Under the pieces are notes generated by a model, which had not been told where the DNA came from, did not search any database, and was given only the letters and a program-made list of their open reading frames with translations. Source: Lachnospiraceae bacterium (GTDB lineage Bacteria; Bacillota; Clostridia; Lachnospirales; Lachnospiraceae). From it: 48,913 nucleotides of DNA. The DNA is taken from positions 1 to 48,913 of the forward strand of contig JAILOI010000009.1 in assembly GCA_024690885.1 (NCBI GenBank). Direction: 5' to 3'. Both the position numbers and the translations under genes were made by a program. Of the stretch, positions 1 through 9,704 are shown in pieces. Every line of letters starts with the position of its first letter. Position 1 is the first letter of the stretch.

Positions 1-186
1 AAGGGTACCAGCACCACCAGCTATTATCGCAGTGTACCGCCGGTGACCCCGATTCCGGGCTATGGTGATCCAAGTCGCCCAACCCCGCCTCCGATGCCGT
101 CCACACCAGTGGTCGAGGCCGAGCCCCAGCAGCCGGAGGAAAACCAATCGCAAGATGATAATGCCCATATGTTCGAAGAAGAATAG
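1..186 (+). CDS. 3' end of an unidentified gene, proline/acid-rich C-terminal tail
   Basis: Frame 1 is open from the window edge to a TAG at 184-186, giving 61 C-terminal residues. The tail is rich in Pro, Ser/Thr and acidic residues, with motifs such as PTPPPMPSTP, and ends in FEEE. Such low-complexity tails are common at the C-terminus of cell-envelope proteins such as penicillin-binding proteins, but no domain is visible, so no function is assigned. It is too short for the ORF track. Coding is inferred from the open frame, the codon pattern and the repeat/terminator region that follows the stop. Confidence 0.55.
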   Translation, partial: KGTSTTSYYRSVPPVTPIPGYGDPSRPTPPPMPSTPVVEAEPQQPEENQSQDDNAHMFEEE

Positions 187-285
187 GTTTTAGGGCAAGT
201 CTATTTCTTTGATTTGTACAAGCGTTTTAGGGCAAGTCTATTTCTTTGATTTGTACATGAGTTGTAAGGTAAGTCGATGACGTAC
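187..285. repeat. Tandem repeat, 37-bp period, two perfect units plus a decayed third
   Basis: A 34-base unit beginning GTTTTAGGGCAAGTC and ending GATTTGTACA occurs identically at 187-220 and 224-257. A diverged third unit (GTTGTAAGGTAAGTC...) starts in phase at 261. The spacers are only 3 bases, so this is not a CRISPR. It begins directly after the upstream stop codon. Function unknown. Confidence 0.8.
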
Positions 286-322
286 CTTTTTTGTAGCGAG
301 TCTGTAGAAACGTCGGCACTAG

Positions 323-369
323 AAAAGCTCCCTGCACATTGCTTTGGTCAATGTGTAAGGAGCTTTTTG
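323..369. terminator. Bidirectional intrinsic terminator
   Basis: AAAAGCTCC...CACATTG pairs with CAATGTG...GGAGCTTTT around a short CTTTGGT loop. The A-run on the left and T-run on the right allow it to end transcription from both the plus-strand partial gene and the minus-strand esterase operon that converge here. Confidence 0.75.
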
Positions 370-469
370 TATGTGTCCGCTACGTTTCTACCGAAAGCGA
401 GAGCGACCTCGCGGAAAAAGGTGCGAAATGGACTTGCCGTCGGAAATCGGAAAACCCAAGCGGAATGGG

Positions 470-2008
470 TTAGATGCGTATGGTCATGGCACCCGGCTGC
501 ATGGCAAGGCCCGCTTCGTTGTGGATGTGGAGTTCGCCGTAGTCGGCGGTTCCTACGTCAACGGTAATAGCAGTGCCGGTTGGAGCAAGCGCCAGGGCAG
601 GAACGGTAAGAATCAGGTCCATCGCAGACAACTGATAGGATTCGACCAGGCCTTGCTGTCCATCCAACTGAACCCGAATGTCGTTGATGCAGCTATCCTG
701 GGTCAGGACGGTGCCACCATCGTAATGCAGGGTTAATTCCGTGCGTCCGGTATGCTCGATGGCAGTGAGGCGTGGCCCTTCACAGAGAAGATCTTCGCCG
801 TAAATCATCTTGCGTGCCAGGAGAGAGAGGCGACGACCTACTTCCTTCTTCTCCTTGGGATGGATGTCGTAGTAACTGCCCAGATCCAGGATGGAGGCCA
901 TGCCCACCCGGTCATCTTCATCGGCTACCTGGCGCTGACGCTGGCGCACGGTGGCGTAGTCTTCGTCGCTGCATTCCAGCCAGACACCAAAGGGTGCCAG
1001 TTGAACGATGAAAAAATAGAGGTCGTAGTTCCATACCTTGCGCCAGTGGGCAATGAGTTTTTTTAATAACTGGTCATAGAACTTGGCGTGCCCCAAACCG
1101 CTGTCGCTTTCGCCCTGATACCAGAGGACACCCAAGCAAGGGAATCCAATGATGCGCTCCAACATGGTGGAGTACAAACCGCCGGGGCGATTGATGTTAT
1201 AAGGACCCATAGGAATCACGGGATTGTGGGCACAACGTTTGATATAGTCCAACTGCCAGTTACGATCACGTCCGTAGAGGAGCGGAGCAAAGGCTTCGCC
1301 GTTTTCTTTGGAATCTTCCCATACCCAGGCTTCTAAGCTGATGCGTTTCATCTCTTCCTCGGAATAGAGAGCGCAGGCATCGGCATATTCCTGTAAGTAA
1401 CAACTTAAATCGCAATCTTCCAATTCCGAAGCCGGAAGCCAGGCTGTGGCAGTGGAACCGCCCCAGTTACAACCGATGATACCAACCGGGACATCTTCCT
1501 TGGCGTTGATTTCCTTGGCAAAATAATAGCCGGGTGCAGAGAAACAAGCCAAATCATCGGTGACATCCGGTGTGAACCAGTGGCCATAGGCATCGTTTTG
1601 GCGGGAGGTATGCCCCTCGAAACAAATCTGCGGCACATTGAACAGATGGATGTTTTGGGACGCCGGATTACAAGCGGCATCGGCCTTGGCATCTGCCCAA
1701 TGGGCTTCGTACTGCAGGAAGAACTCCATGTTGGATTGACCACCGGCGATGTAGATATCACCTATGGAAATATCGTGGAGGGTAACCTCCTGGGTATCAT
1801 CGGATATGGTTAAGGTAAGATGCCGACCGCTTTCCCGTTTTGGAAAAGTTAAAACGAAGGAACCGGATGCATCGGCGGTGGCAGTGGATGTAACATCTTC
1901 CAAGACGCCGGTAATGAGATTTGCAGGGGTGGTAGTTCCAAGAATGCGAATCTCTTGATTGCGTTGTAGTATCATCTGGTCTTGATACAGTAATCCTAAA
2001 GTAAACAT
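470..2008 (-). CDS. SGNH-type sialate O-acetylesterase / acetylxylan esterase family protein
   Basis: Predicted carbohydrate O-acetylesterase of 512 aa. The nucleophile motif GQSNMEF puts the catalytic Ser near residue 92. A block III-like LWYQGES and the C-terminal catalytic YDIHP (Asp-x-x-His type) are present, as expected for the sialate O-acetylesterase (SASA) family. No signal peptide is visible, so it is probably cytoplasmic and acts on imported acetylated oligosaccharides. The track start at 2026 is upstream; the ATG at 2008 is preferred because AGGAGG lies 6 bases before it, overlapping the stop of the AraC gene. It forms a two-gene minus-strand unit with that regulator, opposite a sugar importer and GH3 enzyme. 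The real substrate (acetylxylan or another acetyl-glycan) is inferred from context. Confidence 0.85.
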   Translation of the reverse strand: MFTLGLLYQDQMILQRNQEIRILGTTTPANLITGVLEDVTSTATADASGSFVLTFPKRESGRHLTLTISDDTQEVTLHDISIGDIYIAGGQSNMEFFLQYEAHWADAKADAACNPASQNIHLFNVPQICFEGHTSRQNDAYGHWFTPDVTDDLACFSAPGYYFAKEINAKEDVPVGIIGCNWGGSTATAWLPASELEDCDLSCYLQEYADACALYSEEEMKRISLEAWVWEDSKENGEAFAPLLYGRDRNWQLDYIKRCAHNPVIPMGPYNINRPGGLYSTMLERIIGFPCLGVLWYQGESDSGLGHAKFYDQLLKKLIAHWRKVWNYDLYFFIVQLAPFGVWLECSDEDYATVRQRQRQVADEDDRVGMASILDLGSYYDIHPKEKKEVGRRLSLLARKMIYGEDLLCEGPRLTAIEHTGRTELTLHYDGGTVLTQDSCINDIRVQLDGQQGLVESYQLSAMDLILTVPALALAPTGTAITVDVGTADYGELHIHNEAGLAMQPGAMTIRI

Positions 2009-2019
2009 GTCATTGCCTC

Positions 2020-2880
2020 CTAGCATTCATGCTGCATCTTCCGATATTCGGTGGGAGTGCAGCCTTTTACAATTTTAAACATACGAATAAAGGCGGACAG
2101 GGATGAGAATCCACAGCCGAGGGCTACGTCGGTGATGGAGTTTTTCTCATCAATGAGTAGGTTTTCCGCCATGGCAATTCGTTTTTGGTTTAAGTATTTG
2201 TAGAACGAGATATTGGTAAATTGTTTGAATAACCGGGTGAAGTAGAACTTGCTGAATCCGGCCTGTTCCGCTACCTGTTCCAGGGTTAAATTCTCCGTGC
2301 AGTGATTGGAAATATAGTCACAGATGGAGAGAAATTTGTCGGTGTATTCCTGCTGTCTGGATACATTGGAAGAAAGCTGATCCGCCGTATTGGTGTAGTT
2401 TTGTCCAATGAGTGACAACATCATAAGAAACTTCGAGTAGATATAAGACTCGGAGAAAAAGCTGTCACGGAAATACTCGTCCTGGATTTCTAAGATAATA
2501 TCGTGGATGGTATCGTAGATGCCCGGGTATGCTTCCGGTGTAATAAGAATGGCCGGAGAGAGCAGGGAGAGGATGGTATCCACATCCTTAATTTCCCGCA
2601 GGGAAGAAGCCCCCACCTGGAAGATGATTCGTTCTCCTTCCGTCGGTGCCGTCAAGGAATGGATGGTACCGGGACAGATGAAGAAGATATCTCCCTCGCG
2701 AATATCATAGGTTTGCCCCCCGCATTCGGCTTTGTAACCGTTCTTAATAGGCATAATGATTTCGGCCGGCGTATGCCAGTGGGCCGGATAATTCTCATAT
2801 TCATTATTATGATAGAACTTCAATTTGGTGTTGCCGTGATAATTCACGGTTTCCACCATACCGTTTAATGTTTCGATCAT
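2020..2880 (-). CDS. AraC-family transcriptional regulator with N-terminal cupin domain
   Basis: 286-aa sugar-responsive regulator. The N-terminal half is cupin-like (HWHTPAEI, DIFFICPG, HSL motifs). The C-terminal ~100 residues carry the two helix-turn-helix motifs of the AraC family (LEQVAEQAGFSKFYFTRLFK and ITDVALGCGFSSLSAFIRMF). The ATG at 2880 is chosen over the track start at 2913 because GGAGGGG lies 7 bases upstream. It is divergent from the binding-protein gene and probably controls the ABC importer, GH3 enzyme and esterase from the shared A/T-rich region. Its stop overlaps the Shine-Dalgarno of the esterase, suggesting translational coupling. Confidence 0.93.
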   Translation of the reverse strand: MIETLNGMVETVNYHGNTKLKFYHNNEYENYPAHWHTPAEIIMPIKNGYKAECGGQTYDIREGDIFFICPGTIHSLTAPTEGERIIFQVGASSLREIKDVDTILSLLSPAILITPEAYPGIYDTIHDIILEIQDEYFRDSFFSESYIYSKFLMMLSLIGQNYTNTADQLSSNVSRQQEYTDKFLSICDYISNHCTENLTLEQVAEQAGFSKFYFTRLFKQFTNISFYKYLNQKRIAMAENLLIDEKNSITDVALGCGFSSLSAFIRMFKIVKGCTPTEYRKMQHEC

Positions 2881-3214
2881 ATGTGTTCCCCTCCAATCGC
2901 ACGAATAGTACAACGTCTGTGGAATAACAATATACAGAAATTGCTTTCACAAAACCTAAAAAACATCACTGTTAATATCCCTTTTTTTAGAAAAAAAGGC
3001 AATATATTTTCTAAAAATATAAAAATATTAGGCGCAATGCATAATTTTCGTTAAGATAAATCGGTAAGAATTCACAAAGGAAGATAAAATGGGCAAAAAA
3101 ATAGCAACAATTAGGAAGCATTTTCGCAAGAATTTGTAAGCAAGTGTTGTATACTGATGATAGTATGACTTTAGTAACACAAACGCGACAAATCTTAAGA
3201 AGGGGGTATTGTTT
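2881..3214. promoter_or_regulatory. Divergent A/T-rich control region, AraC gene versus sugar importer
   Basis: This 334-base gap holds no gene. It is very A/T-rich with poly-A/T palindromic stretches near 2981-3030 (for example TTTTTTTAGAAAAAAA). A TATACT element lies at 3150-3155 and TTGTAA at 3134-3139, but no pair has ideal spacing, so no promoter is called. It is the expected binding site of the divergent AraC protein. AGGGGG at 3201-3206 is the Shine-Dalgarno for the next gene. Confidence 0.5.
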
Positions 3215-4528
3215 GTGAAGAAAAAACTTTTATCAATTTTATTGTCTGCAACAATGGCATTAACTGCATTTGCCGGTTGTGGAGCAAGCGGAAGTGACTC
3301 TGGTAGCGCATCTTCCGGTGGAAGCAGCAGCGGTGCAGAAGAAATCACCTGGATGTTCTGGGATGATTTGAATGCAACGGAAGACATGATTTCCTTAGGA
3401 TATAAGGATGTGTTAGAGCGCTTCAACAAGGATTACGAAGGTGTTTACCATGTAACTCCAATCACCACAAACTTGGAAGAGTACTACACCAAGTTAAACG
3501 CATTGGTTGCTTCCGGCGAGACTCCGGACTGCTTCATTGTAAGTCCCGGACCAAACCTGACAACGTATGTTGAGCCGGGTGTTGCAGCAGACTTAACATC
3601 CTATTTGGATGCAGATGGATGGAAGGATACCTTCACCAGCGACAGTGTATTCACACAGCAGACCTATGATGGCAAGATTTATGCCGTACCGTTGAACATC
3701 GCAGCAGCATGCGTATTCTACAACACAGAGATGTTCGATAAGGCAGGCGTAGAAGTTCCGAAGACTTATGATGAGTTGTTGGATGCTTGTAAGAAGTTAA
3801 AAGATGCAGGCTATACACCAATCACCATCAGTGCAGGAACCGCTTGGTGCTTGTCCATGCTTTGCGCATACTTAATGGATCGTGAAGGTGTTGACCTTGC
3901 AGCTATGGAAGCCGGCGATGAGAGCTGGGTAAATGACAAGACCATCGACGCAGCAAACAAGATGTTAGAGCTGTCTCAGTATTTCCAGCCAACCGCTGCC
4001 GGAGATACCAACGACGTTGCAACCGCAGCTTTCTACAATGAGGAAGCAGCAATCTTGATTCAGGGATCTTGGGCAATCGGTCAGATCAACGGATCCAACC
4101 CAGCATTCGAGGAGAAGTGTGGAGTATTCCAGTTCCCGGCATTGGAGGGCGGCAATGATCCGAACCGTTTGATTGCAAAGTCTGATTCTCTTGCAATGAG
4201 TGCAAACACCGAGCATCCGGAAGCAGTTATCGCATTGATGAAGTACTTCACCGATGACACTGCTCAGAAGTACACTGCTGAGAAGGGTGGAAAGATTCCG
4301 GTAACCAAGGTGGAATATGATGCAGCAGCAGCACCTGCACAGCTTGCATATGTAATGGATATCTTCGAGAATGCATCCGGAACCTTCGGTTTCTTGAATG
4401 AGTCCTTGAAGACTACTGAGGCTGGTTCTTTCTTCGATGACCAGATGGTTGCTACTTACCTGGGAAGTGAGACACCGGAAGAGGCATTCAAGACCATTGA
4501 ACAATGGTACGTGGATAATATCCGATAG
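3215..4528 (+). CDS. Sugar ABC transporter substrate-binding lipoprotein
   Basis: 437-aa extracytoplasmic binding protein of the family 1 (MalE/UgpB-like) type. It begins with KKKLLSILLSATMALTAF and a lipobox (TAFAGC), followed by a Ser/Gly linker and the mature domain. Features such as QGSWAIGQ and the C-terminal helices fit oligosaccharide-binding proteins. The GTG at 3215 is preferred to the TTG at 3209 because AGGGGG is then 8 bases upstream rather than 2. It is first in an operon with two permeases and a GH3 glycosidase; the ligand is inferred to be a xylo- or gluco-oligosaccharide. No ATPase gene is nearby, as is usual when a shared MsmK/MsiK-type ATPase is used. Confidence 0.93.
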   Translation: MKKKLLSILLSATMALTAFAGCGASGSDSGSASSGGSSSGAEEITWMFWDDLNATEDMISLGYKDVLERFNKDYEGVYHVTPITTNLEEYYTKLNALVASGETPDCFIVSPGPNLTTYVEPGVAADLTSYLDADGWKDTFTSDSVFTQQTYDGKIYAVPLNIAAACVFYNTEMFDKAGVEVPKTYDELLDACKKLKDAGYTPITISAGTAWCLSMLCAYLMDREGVDLAAMEAGDESWVNDKTIDAANKMLELSQYFQPTAAGDTNDVATAAFYNEEAAILIQGSWAIGQINGSNPAFEEKCGVFQFPALEGGNDPNRLIAKSDSLAMSANTEHPEAVIALMKYFTDDTAQKYTAEKGGKIPVTKVEYDAAAAPAQLAYVMDIFENASGTFGFLNESLKTTEAGSFFDDQMVATYLGSETPEEAFKTIEQWYVDNIR

Positions 4529-4567
4529 GATTGTTACAGAAAGAATTGTTTTAAAAGGGGAACTCTA

Positions 4568-5452
4568 ATGAATAAGTTATTACAGGACAAAAAAGCAATT
4601 TGCATTTTTGTTGTGCCGGGATTACTACTTTTTACATTCGTGCTTTTCATCCCGATTTGTCAGTCAATCTTCTATTCACTCTGTGATTATGATGCATTGA
4701 CACCGCCAAAGTTTATTGGCATCAAAAACTACATAAGTCTTTTACATGATGATACGATGAAAATCGCACTGAAGAATTCTATGTTTTTCTTGGTCTTCTC
4801 CTGTGTAACTCAGTTGATCATGGGCCTGCTTCTTGCAGGCCTGTTGACCAACATTCAGAAGGGAAGAAACTTCTTTAAGAATGTCATTTATTTACCATGT
4901 GTTTTATCATCTGCAGCACTTGGACTTCTGTGGATGTTTATCTTCAGTCCAAAGCTTGGTATCAACCAGTTATTATTGACCAAGGGAATTACCGGCCCGT
5001 TGTGGTTGATGGATACCAAGGGATTTATCACCTTGCCTATGTGGGTGATCGGATTCGTTGCTTTGTGGCAGTACGTGGGACAATCCATGATGCTCTACAT
5101 GGCACAGATTTCCGGAATCAGTAAAAGTTTATATGAAGCCAGCGCGATTGACGGCTGCTCCAAAGCACAGTCTTTCCGCTATATTACCTTGCCATTGATC
5201 AAACCAATGGTAGGTACTGCAATGAGTTTGAATGCCATTGGTTCCTTGAAGTTCTTCGATTTGATCTTCAACATGACCGAAGGCGGCCCGAACCACACGA
5301 CCGAAGTGTTGGCAACGCATCTGTATACCCAGGGATTTAAGTACTTTAAATATGGATATGCAAGTGCCATCGGTGTTGTACTTTTGATTTTGTGCTTGAT
5401 TATGACGGCGTTGATTAACAACGTATTTAAGACCGATCAGTACGAAAGTTAG
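4568..5452 (+). CDS. Sugar ABC transporter permease, MalF/UgpA type
   Basis: 294-aa inner-membrane permease with about six transmembrane segments. The cytoplasmic EAA loop is visible (EASAIDGCSKAQSFRYITLP), the docking site for the ATPase. It lies 39 bases after the binding protein and pairs with the next permease. Its stop TAG (5450-5452) adjoins the Shine-Dalgarno of the next gene, so the two are probably translated together. Confidence 0.94.
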   Translation: MNKLLQDKKAICIFVVPGLLLFTFVLFIPICQSIFYSLCDYDALTPPKFIGIKNYISLLHDDTMKIALKNSMFFLVFSCVTQLIMGLLLAGLLTNIQKGRNFFKNVIYLPCVLSSAALGLLWMFIFSPKLGINQLLLTKGITGPLWLMDTKGFITLPMWVIGFVALWQYVGQSMMLYMAQISGISKSLYEASAIDGCSKAQSFRYITLPLIKPMVGTAMSLNAIGSLKFFDLIFNMTEGGPNHTTEVLATHLYTQGFKYFKYGYASAIGVVLLILCLIMTALINNVFKTDQYES

Positions 5453-5463
5453 TGGAGGGTGTT

Positions 5464-6303
5464 ATGAATCAGAAAACAAAACGGATTTCCGTTCCGAAAA
5501 TATTAATTTATGCATTTCTCTGCATCATGGTAGCCATCTATTTGGTTCCACTCTTGTGGGTATTTTCCGTATCCTTCAAGACCAATGCAGAAATCTTTTC
5601 TTCTCCGTTTTCTTTGCCGGAGAGCTTGTTTATCGATAACTATGTGGTTGCTTGGACTGCAGGTAAGCTTGGAATTGCAACCTGGAACTCCTTTTTGGTA
5701 TGCGTGATTACATTGATTTTAAGTATGCTGATTGGTTCCATGATTGCCTTTGCAATCGCTCGTATGCAGTGGAAGTTGTCCGGATTGACCTTGACCTACT
5801 TCATGCTGGGTATGATGATTCCGGTACACTGTGTGTTGATTCCGTTGTTTACCCGATTTGCAAAAATCGGATTATCCAACAATCTATGGGGATTGGTGCT
5901 TCCGTATTTGACCTTTTCCCTACCGGTTACCATCTATATTATGACCGGATTCTTCCGAAGTCTTCCAAACGAATTGTTGGAAGCCGCATGTATTGATGGT
6001 TGCTCGATTTACAAGATTTTCTTCCAGGTTTGCCTGCCGTTGGCAAAAACCGGATTGTTTGTTACCGGTTTGATGACCTTCGTCGCAAACTGGAATGAGT
6101 TGTTGCTGGCCATGGTATTTATTTCCGATGATAACATCAAAACCTTGCCGGTATCCTTGTCCAAGTTCGTTGGACCTTATAACACAAACTACTCACAGAT
6201 GTTCGCGGCAATCATCATTGCCATCGTTCCGACCATCGTTGTATATTGCGCATTCTCCAATCAGATTGTAGATGGTTTGACGGCCGGCGCTGTGAAGGGC
6301 TAA
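5464..6303 (+). CDS. Sugar ABC transporter permease, MalG/UgpE type
   Basis: 279-aa second permease of the importer, about six transmembrane helices, with an EAA-type loop (LEAACIDGCSIYKIFFQVCL). The track starts at GTG 5452, but GGAGGG at 5454-5459 lies inside that extension and serves an ATG at 5464. It completes the membrane dimer with the upstream gene. The importer probably delivers oligosaccharides to the GH3 enzyme encoded 18 bases downstream. Confidence 0.93.
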   Translation: MNQKTKRISVPKILIYAFLCIMVAIYLVPLLWVFSVSFKTNAEIFSSPFSLPESLFIDNYVVAWTAGKLGIATWNSFLVCVITLILSMLIGSMIAFAIARMQWKLSGLTLTYFMLGMMIPVHCVLIPLFTRFAKIGLSNNLWGLVLPYLTFSLPVTIYIMTGFFRSLPNELLEAACIDGCSIYKIFFQVCLPLAKTGLFVTGLMTFVANWNELLLAMVFISDDNIKTLPVSLSKFVGPYNTNYSQMFAAIIIAIVPTIVVYCAFSNQIVDGLTAGAVKG

Positions 6304-6321
6304 AGAAAAGGGAAAAAGACT

Positions 6322-8415
6322 ATGAACCGTACAGAAGCTAGAGAGCGAGCAGAAGCATTGGTGTCTCAGATGACGCTGGAAGAGAAGGCATCGCAGCTTA
6401 GATACAATGCACCTGCAATTCCCAGACTTGATATTCCGGAGTACAACTGGTGGAATGAAAGTCTGCATGGCGTGGCACGTGGTGGAACAGCAACCATGTT
6501 CCCACAGGCCATCGGTATGGCAGCATCCTTTGACTGCGACTTGTTGGAACAGATCGGGGAATGTATTTCAACCGAAGGCAGAGCCCGCTACAATGAATTG
6601 TCAAAAAGAGGAGACCGTGATATCTACAAGGGTTTAACCTTCTGGTCTCCCAACGTCAATATATTCCGTGATCCCCGGTGGGGCAGAGGTCATGAGACCT
6701 ATGGTGAAGACCCATACTTGGCCGGAACCCTGGGCGTATCCTTTATTCATGGAATCCAGGGCCATGGGGAGTACATGAAGGCTGCGGCTTGTGCAAAGCA
6801 TTTTGCCGTACATTCCGGACCGGAGGCACTTCGACATTCCTTTGATGCCAAGGCATCCCTAAAGGATATGGAAGAAACCTATCTGCCGGCCTTCGAGACC
6901 TGTGTCAAAGATGGTGAGGTAGAAGCGGTCATGGGCGCGTACAATCGTGTCAACGGAGAGCCTGCCTGTGCCAGCGAAACCCTGTTGAAGCGTACCTTGC
7001 GTGAGAAGTGGGGCTTCCAGGGACATGTGGTGTCGGATTGTTGGGCACTGCGTGATATTCATGAGAACCACAAAGTAACCAAGACGGCAGAGGAATCTGC
7101 CAAGATGGCACTTGAGGCCGGCTGCGATTTAAACTGTGGCTGCACCTATGAGAAATTAATGTCTGCCATTCATCAGGGATTGGTTACGGAAGAGATGGTC
7201 ACCCAGTCCTGCATCCGTTTGTTTACCACGCGTATGCTGCTTGGACTTTTTGATAAAACGGAATACGATGAGCTTGGCTGGATGGATGTTGCGACCGGCG
7301 CTCATGAGGCGCTTGCTCATACGGCCGCGCAAGAGAGCATGGTTCTATTGAAAAACAATGGAATCCTTCCGCTGATGACAGAAAATATCCGAACCCTTGG
7401 TGTCATTGGCCCGAACGCCAACAGCAGAAGCGCTCTCATTGGTAATTATCACGGAACGGCTCAGCGTTATGTGACTGTTTTAGAAGGCTTGCAGGAGAAA
7501 TTGCCTGAGTCGATCCGTGTCATTTATTCCGAAGGCTGCCACTTGTGGAAAAACAACGTGGAGCACCTATCGAAGCCATCCCGTTCCGATCGTCTGGCAG
7601 AAGCGCAGACGGTATGTGATTACTCGGATGTTGTGGTGCTGGTTGTAGGTTTGGATGAAACTTTAGAAGGAGAAGAAGGAGATACCGGTAACTCTGATGC
7701 ATCGGGAGACAAGAAGGATTTACGTTTCCCGGGACCGCAGCGGGAACTGATGCGCACGGTCTTTGATAGTGGAAAGCCGGTCATCCTAATCAATATGACG
7801 GGATCTGCTATGGATTTAGAGGCCGCCGATGAACATGCAGCAGCCATCTTACAGGCATGGTATCCCGGAGCTTTGGGAGGCGAAGACATTGCAGATCTTC
7901 TGTTAGGCAGAATATCACCCTCCGGTAAACTGCCAGTCACATTCTATCAGAACACTGCAGACCTCCCGGACTTTGATGACTATTCCATGAAGAACCGAAC
8001 CTATCGGTACTTCATGGGAACGCCATTGTATCCGTTTGGATTTGGTTTGACCTATGGATCGATGGATGTGACCAATGCCACAGTGGACGAGGAACATAAG
8101 GTGCATGCAACCATTACCAATACCGGTGATGTTGCTTGCTCGGATGTGTTACAGGTATACATCAAGGATGAAGATAGCAGCTTTGCCGTCTTGCATCCGA
8201 CCTTGTGTGGATTCGCTCGTGTCACTTTGGACGTGGGAGAGACCAAGGAAGTGGTGATTCCGTTGCAAGAACGGGCATTTACTTCGGTCAATGAAGGTGG
8301 TATTCGTAACGTGTATGGACAGAATTTCTCGATTTATGTGGGATTTTCACAACCGGATGCGCGTAGTAAGGAACTCACCCAGAAAGACACAATCAAAATC
8401 CCTTATCACTTATAA
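6322..8415 (+). CDS. Glycoside hydrolase family 3 beta-xylosidase / beta-glucosidase
   Basis: 697-aa cytoplasmic (no signal peptide) GH3 exo-glycosidase. The N-terminal (beta/alpha)8 domain has NWWNESLHGVAR, typical of xylosidase-like GH3 enzymes, the substrate-binding KHF motif, and the nucleophile Asp239 in VVSDCWALRD. An alpha/beta sandwich domain follows (about 345-560) and then a C-terminal fibronectin III-like domain (about 590-690). Length is normal for a three-domain GH3. As last gene of the ABC operon it probably trims imported oligosaccharides to monosaccharides. The NWWNESLHGVAR motif and the acetylesterase across the divergent promoter favour xylo-oligosaccharides, but beta-glucosidase activity cannot be excluded. 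Confidence 0.92.
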   Translation: MNRTEARERAEALVSQMTLEEKASQLRYNAPAIPRLDIPEYNWWNESLHGVARGGTATMFPQAIGMAASFDCDLLEQIGECISTEGRARYNELSKRGDRDIYKGLTFWSPNVNIFRDPRWGRGHETYGEDPYLAGTLGVSFIHGIQGHGEYMKAAACAKHFAVHSGPEALRHSFDAKASLKDMEETYLPAFETCVKDGEVEAVMGAYNRVNGEPACASETLLKRTLREKWGFQGHVVSDCWALRDIHENHKVTKTAEESAKMALEAGCDLNCGCTYEKLMSAIHQGLVTEEMVTQSCIRLFTTRMLLGLFDKTEYDELGWMDVATGAHEALAHTAAQESMVLLKNNGILPLMTENIRTLGVIGPNANSRSALIGNYHGTAQRYVTVLEGLQEKLPESIRVIYSEGCHLWKNNVEHLSKPSRSDRLAEAQTVCDYSDVVVLVVGLDETLEGEEGDTGNSDASGDKKDLRFPGPQRELMRTVFDSGKPVILINMTGSAMDLEAADEHAAAILQAWYPGALGGEDIADLLLGRISPSGKLPVTFYQNTADLPDFDDYSMKNRTYRYFMGTPLYPFGFGLTYGSMDVTNATVDEEHKVHATITNTGDVACSDVLQVYIKDEDSSFAVLHPTLCGFARVTLDVGETKEVVIPLQERAFTSVNEGGIRNVYGQNFSIYVGFSQPDARSKELTQKDTIKIPYHL

Positions 8416-8423
8416 AAACGAAG

Positions 8424-8456
8424 GAAGCGCTTGGATTACTCCAAGCGCTTCTTTCT
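8424..8456. terminator. Strong bidirectional terminator between GH3 gene and argG
   Basis: A perfect 12-bp stem (GAAGCGCTTGGA / TCCAAGCGCTTC) with a TTAC loop. A-rich sequence lies to the left and T-rich sequence to the right. It sits between two convergent genes and can serve both. Confidence 0.88.
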
Positions 8457-8483
8457 ACTTTTTATTATTTTAGGATGGATTGA

Positions 8484-9704
8484 CTATTTTAATAATCCCT
8501 GCTCCTGCATCTTCATGGCACGAACTTTCAGTGGAAGTCCGAACAAGGTAATGAAACCTTCTGCATCATGATGATCGTACAAATCTCCGGTGGTAAAGCT
8601 TGCGAGAGATTCGGAGTACAAGGAGTATGGAGATGTAGTGCCGGCCTTGATGATGTTGCCCTTGTAGAGCTTGAACTTTACTTCACCGGTTACATATTCC
8701 TGGGTAGAAGTAACGAAAGCCTGAACTGCCTCACGAAGAGGAGTGAACCACTTGCCTTCGTAAACGATCTGAGCCATCTTGTTGCCCATATCTTTCTTCA
8801 CATCCATGGTTGCACGGTCTAATACCAATTCCTCTAACTGAGCGTGTGCTTCCATAAGAATGGTTCCACCAGGAGTCTCATAAACACCACGGCTCTTCAT
8901 ACCTACAACACGGTTCTCTACGATATCAACGATACCGATACCATGCTTGCCACCTAAGGTGTTTAATTCACGGATAATATCGGAAACCTTCATCTTCTTA
9001 CCATTGACGGAGGTTGGAACACCCTTCTCAAAGGTCATGGTAACGTACTCGCCTTCCTCCGGAGCTTTCTCAGGAGAAACACCAAGTACCAACAGATGAT
9101 CGTAATTTGGCTCGTTGGCCGGATCCTCTAATTCCAATCCCTCATGGGAGATGTGCCATAAGTTACGGTCACGGCTGTAGCTCTGGTCTGCAGAGAATGG
9201 AAGGTCAATGCCGTGTGCCTTACAATACTCGATTTCAGACTCTCTGGAATCCATGTTCCACTTGTCATCACGCCAAGCAGCGATGATCTTAAGGTCCGGA
9301 GCCAAAGCCTTGATGCCAAGCTCGAAACGAATCTGGTCGTTACCCTTGCCGGTAGCACCATGGCAGATTGCAGTAGCGCCTTCCTTACGAGCAACTTCAA
9401 CCAATTTCTTGGCAATACCCGGACGAGCCATGGAAGTTCCTAATAAGTACTTATTCTCGTAAACCGCACCGGCCTGAACACAAGGAACGATGTAATCATC
9501 ACAGAACTCATCGGTGATGTCCTCAATATAAAGCTTGGAAGCACCGGATAACTTGGCACGTTCTTCCAGACCGTCTAATTCCTCTCCCTGTCCGCAGTCG
9601 ATACAGCAGCAGATGACTTCGTAATCGTAGTTCTCCTTCAACCAAGGGATGATGGCTGTGGTATCCAAACCACCGGAGTAAGCTAATACAATCTTTTCAC
9701 TCAT
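8484..9704 (-). CDS. argG: Argininosuccinate synthase
   Basis: 406 aa, normal length. It joins citrulline and aspartate with ATP to give argininosuccinate in the cytoplasm, the penultimate step of arginine synthesis. The N-terminal PP-loop ATP-binding motif AYSGGLDTT, the [14 protein letters not shown] motif and the SYSRDRN segment are diagnostic. AGGAAAGGAAAT upstream of ATG 9704 provides the Shine-Dalgarno. It is transcribed away from argC across a 438-base control region with its own promoter, a long structured leader and an ARG-box-like site. No argH is adjacent in the window. Confidence 0.98.
   Translation of the reverse strand: MSEKIVLAYSGGLDTTAIIPWLKENYDYEVICCCIDCGQGEELDGLEERAKLSGASKLYIEDITDEFCDDYIVPCVQAGAVYENKYLLGTSMARPGIAKKLVEVARKEGATAICHGATGKGNDQIRFELGIKALAPDLKIIAAWRDDKWNMDSRESEIEYCKAHGIDLPFSADQSYSRDRNLWHISHEGLELEDPANEPNYDHLLVLGVSPEKAPEEGEYVTMTFEKGVPTSVNGKKMKVSDIIRELNTLGGKHGIGIVDIVENRVVGMKSRGVYETPGGTILMEAHAQLEELVLDRATMDVKKDMGNKMAQIVYEGKWFTPLREAVQAFVTSTQEYVTGEVKFKLYKGNIIKAGTTSPYSLYSESLASFTTGDLYDHHDAEGFITLFGLPLKVRAMKMQEQGLLK

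Noticed and set aside
187-285. Short repeats that might be a CRISPR array
   Set aside because: Spacers are 3 bases, only two units are intact and no cas genes are present.
3965-4504. 179-aa minus-strand ORF
   Set aside because: Lies wholly inside the binding-protein gene; Cys-rich shadow translation without ribosome site or family motifs.
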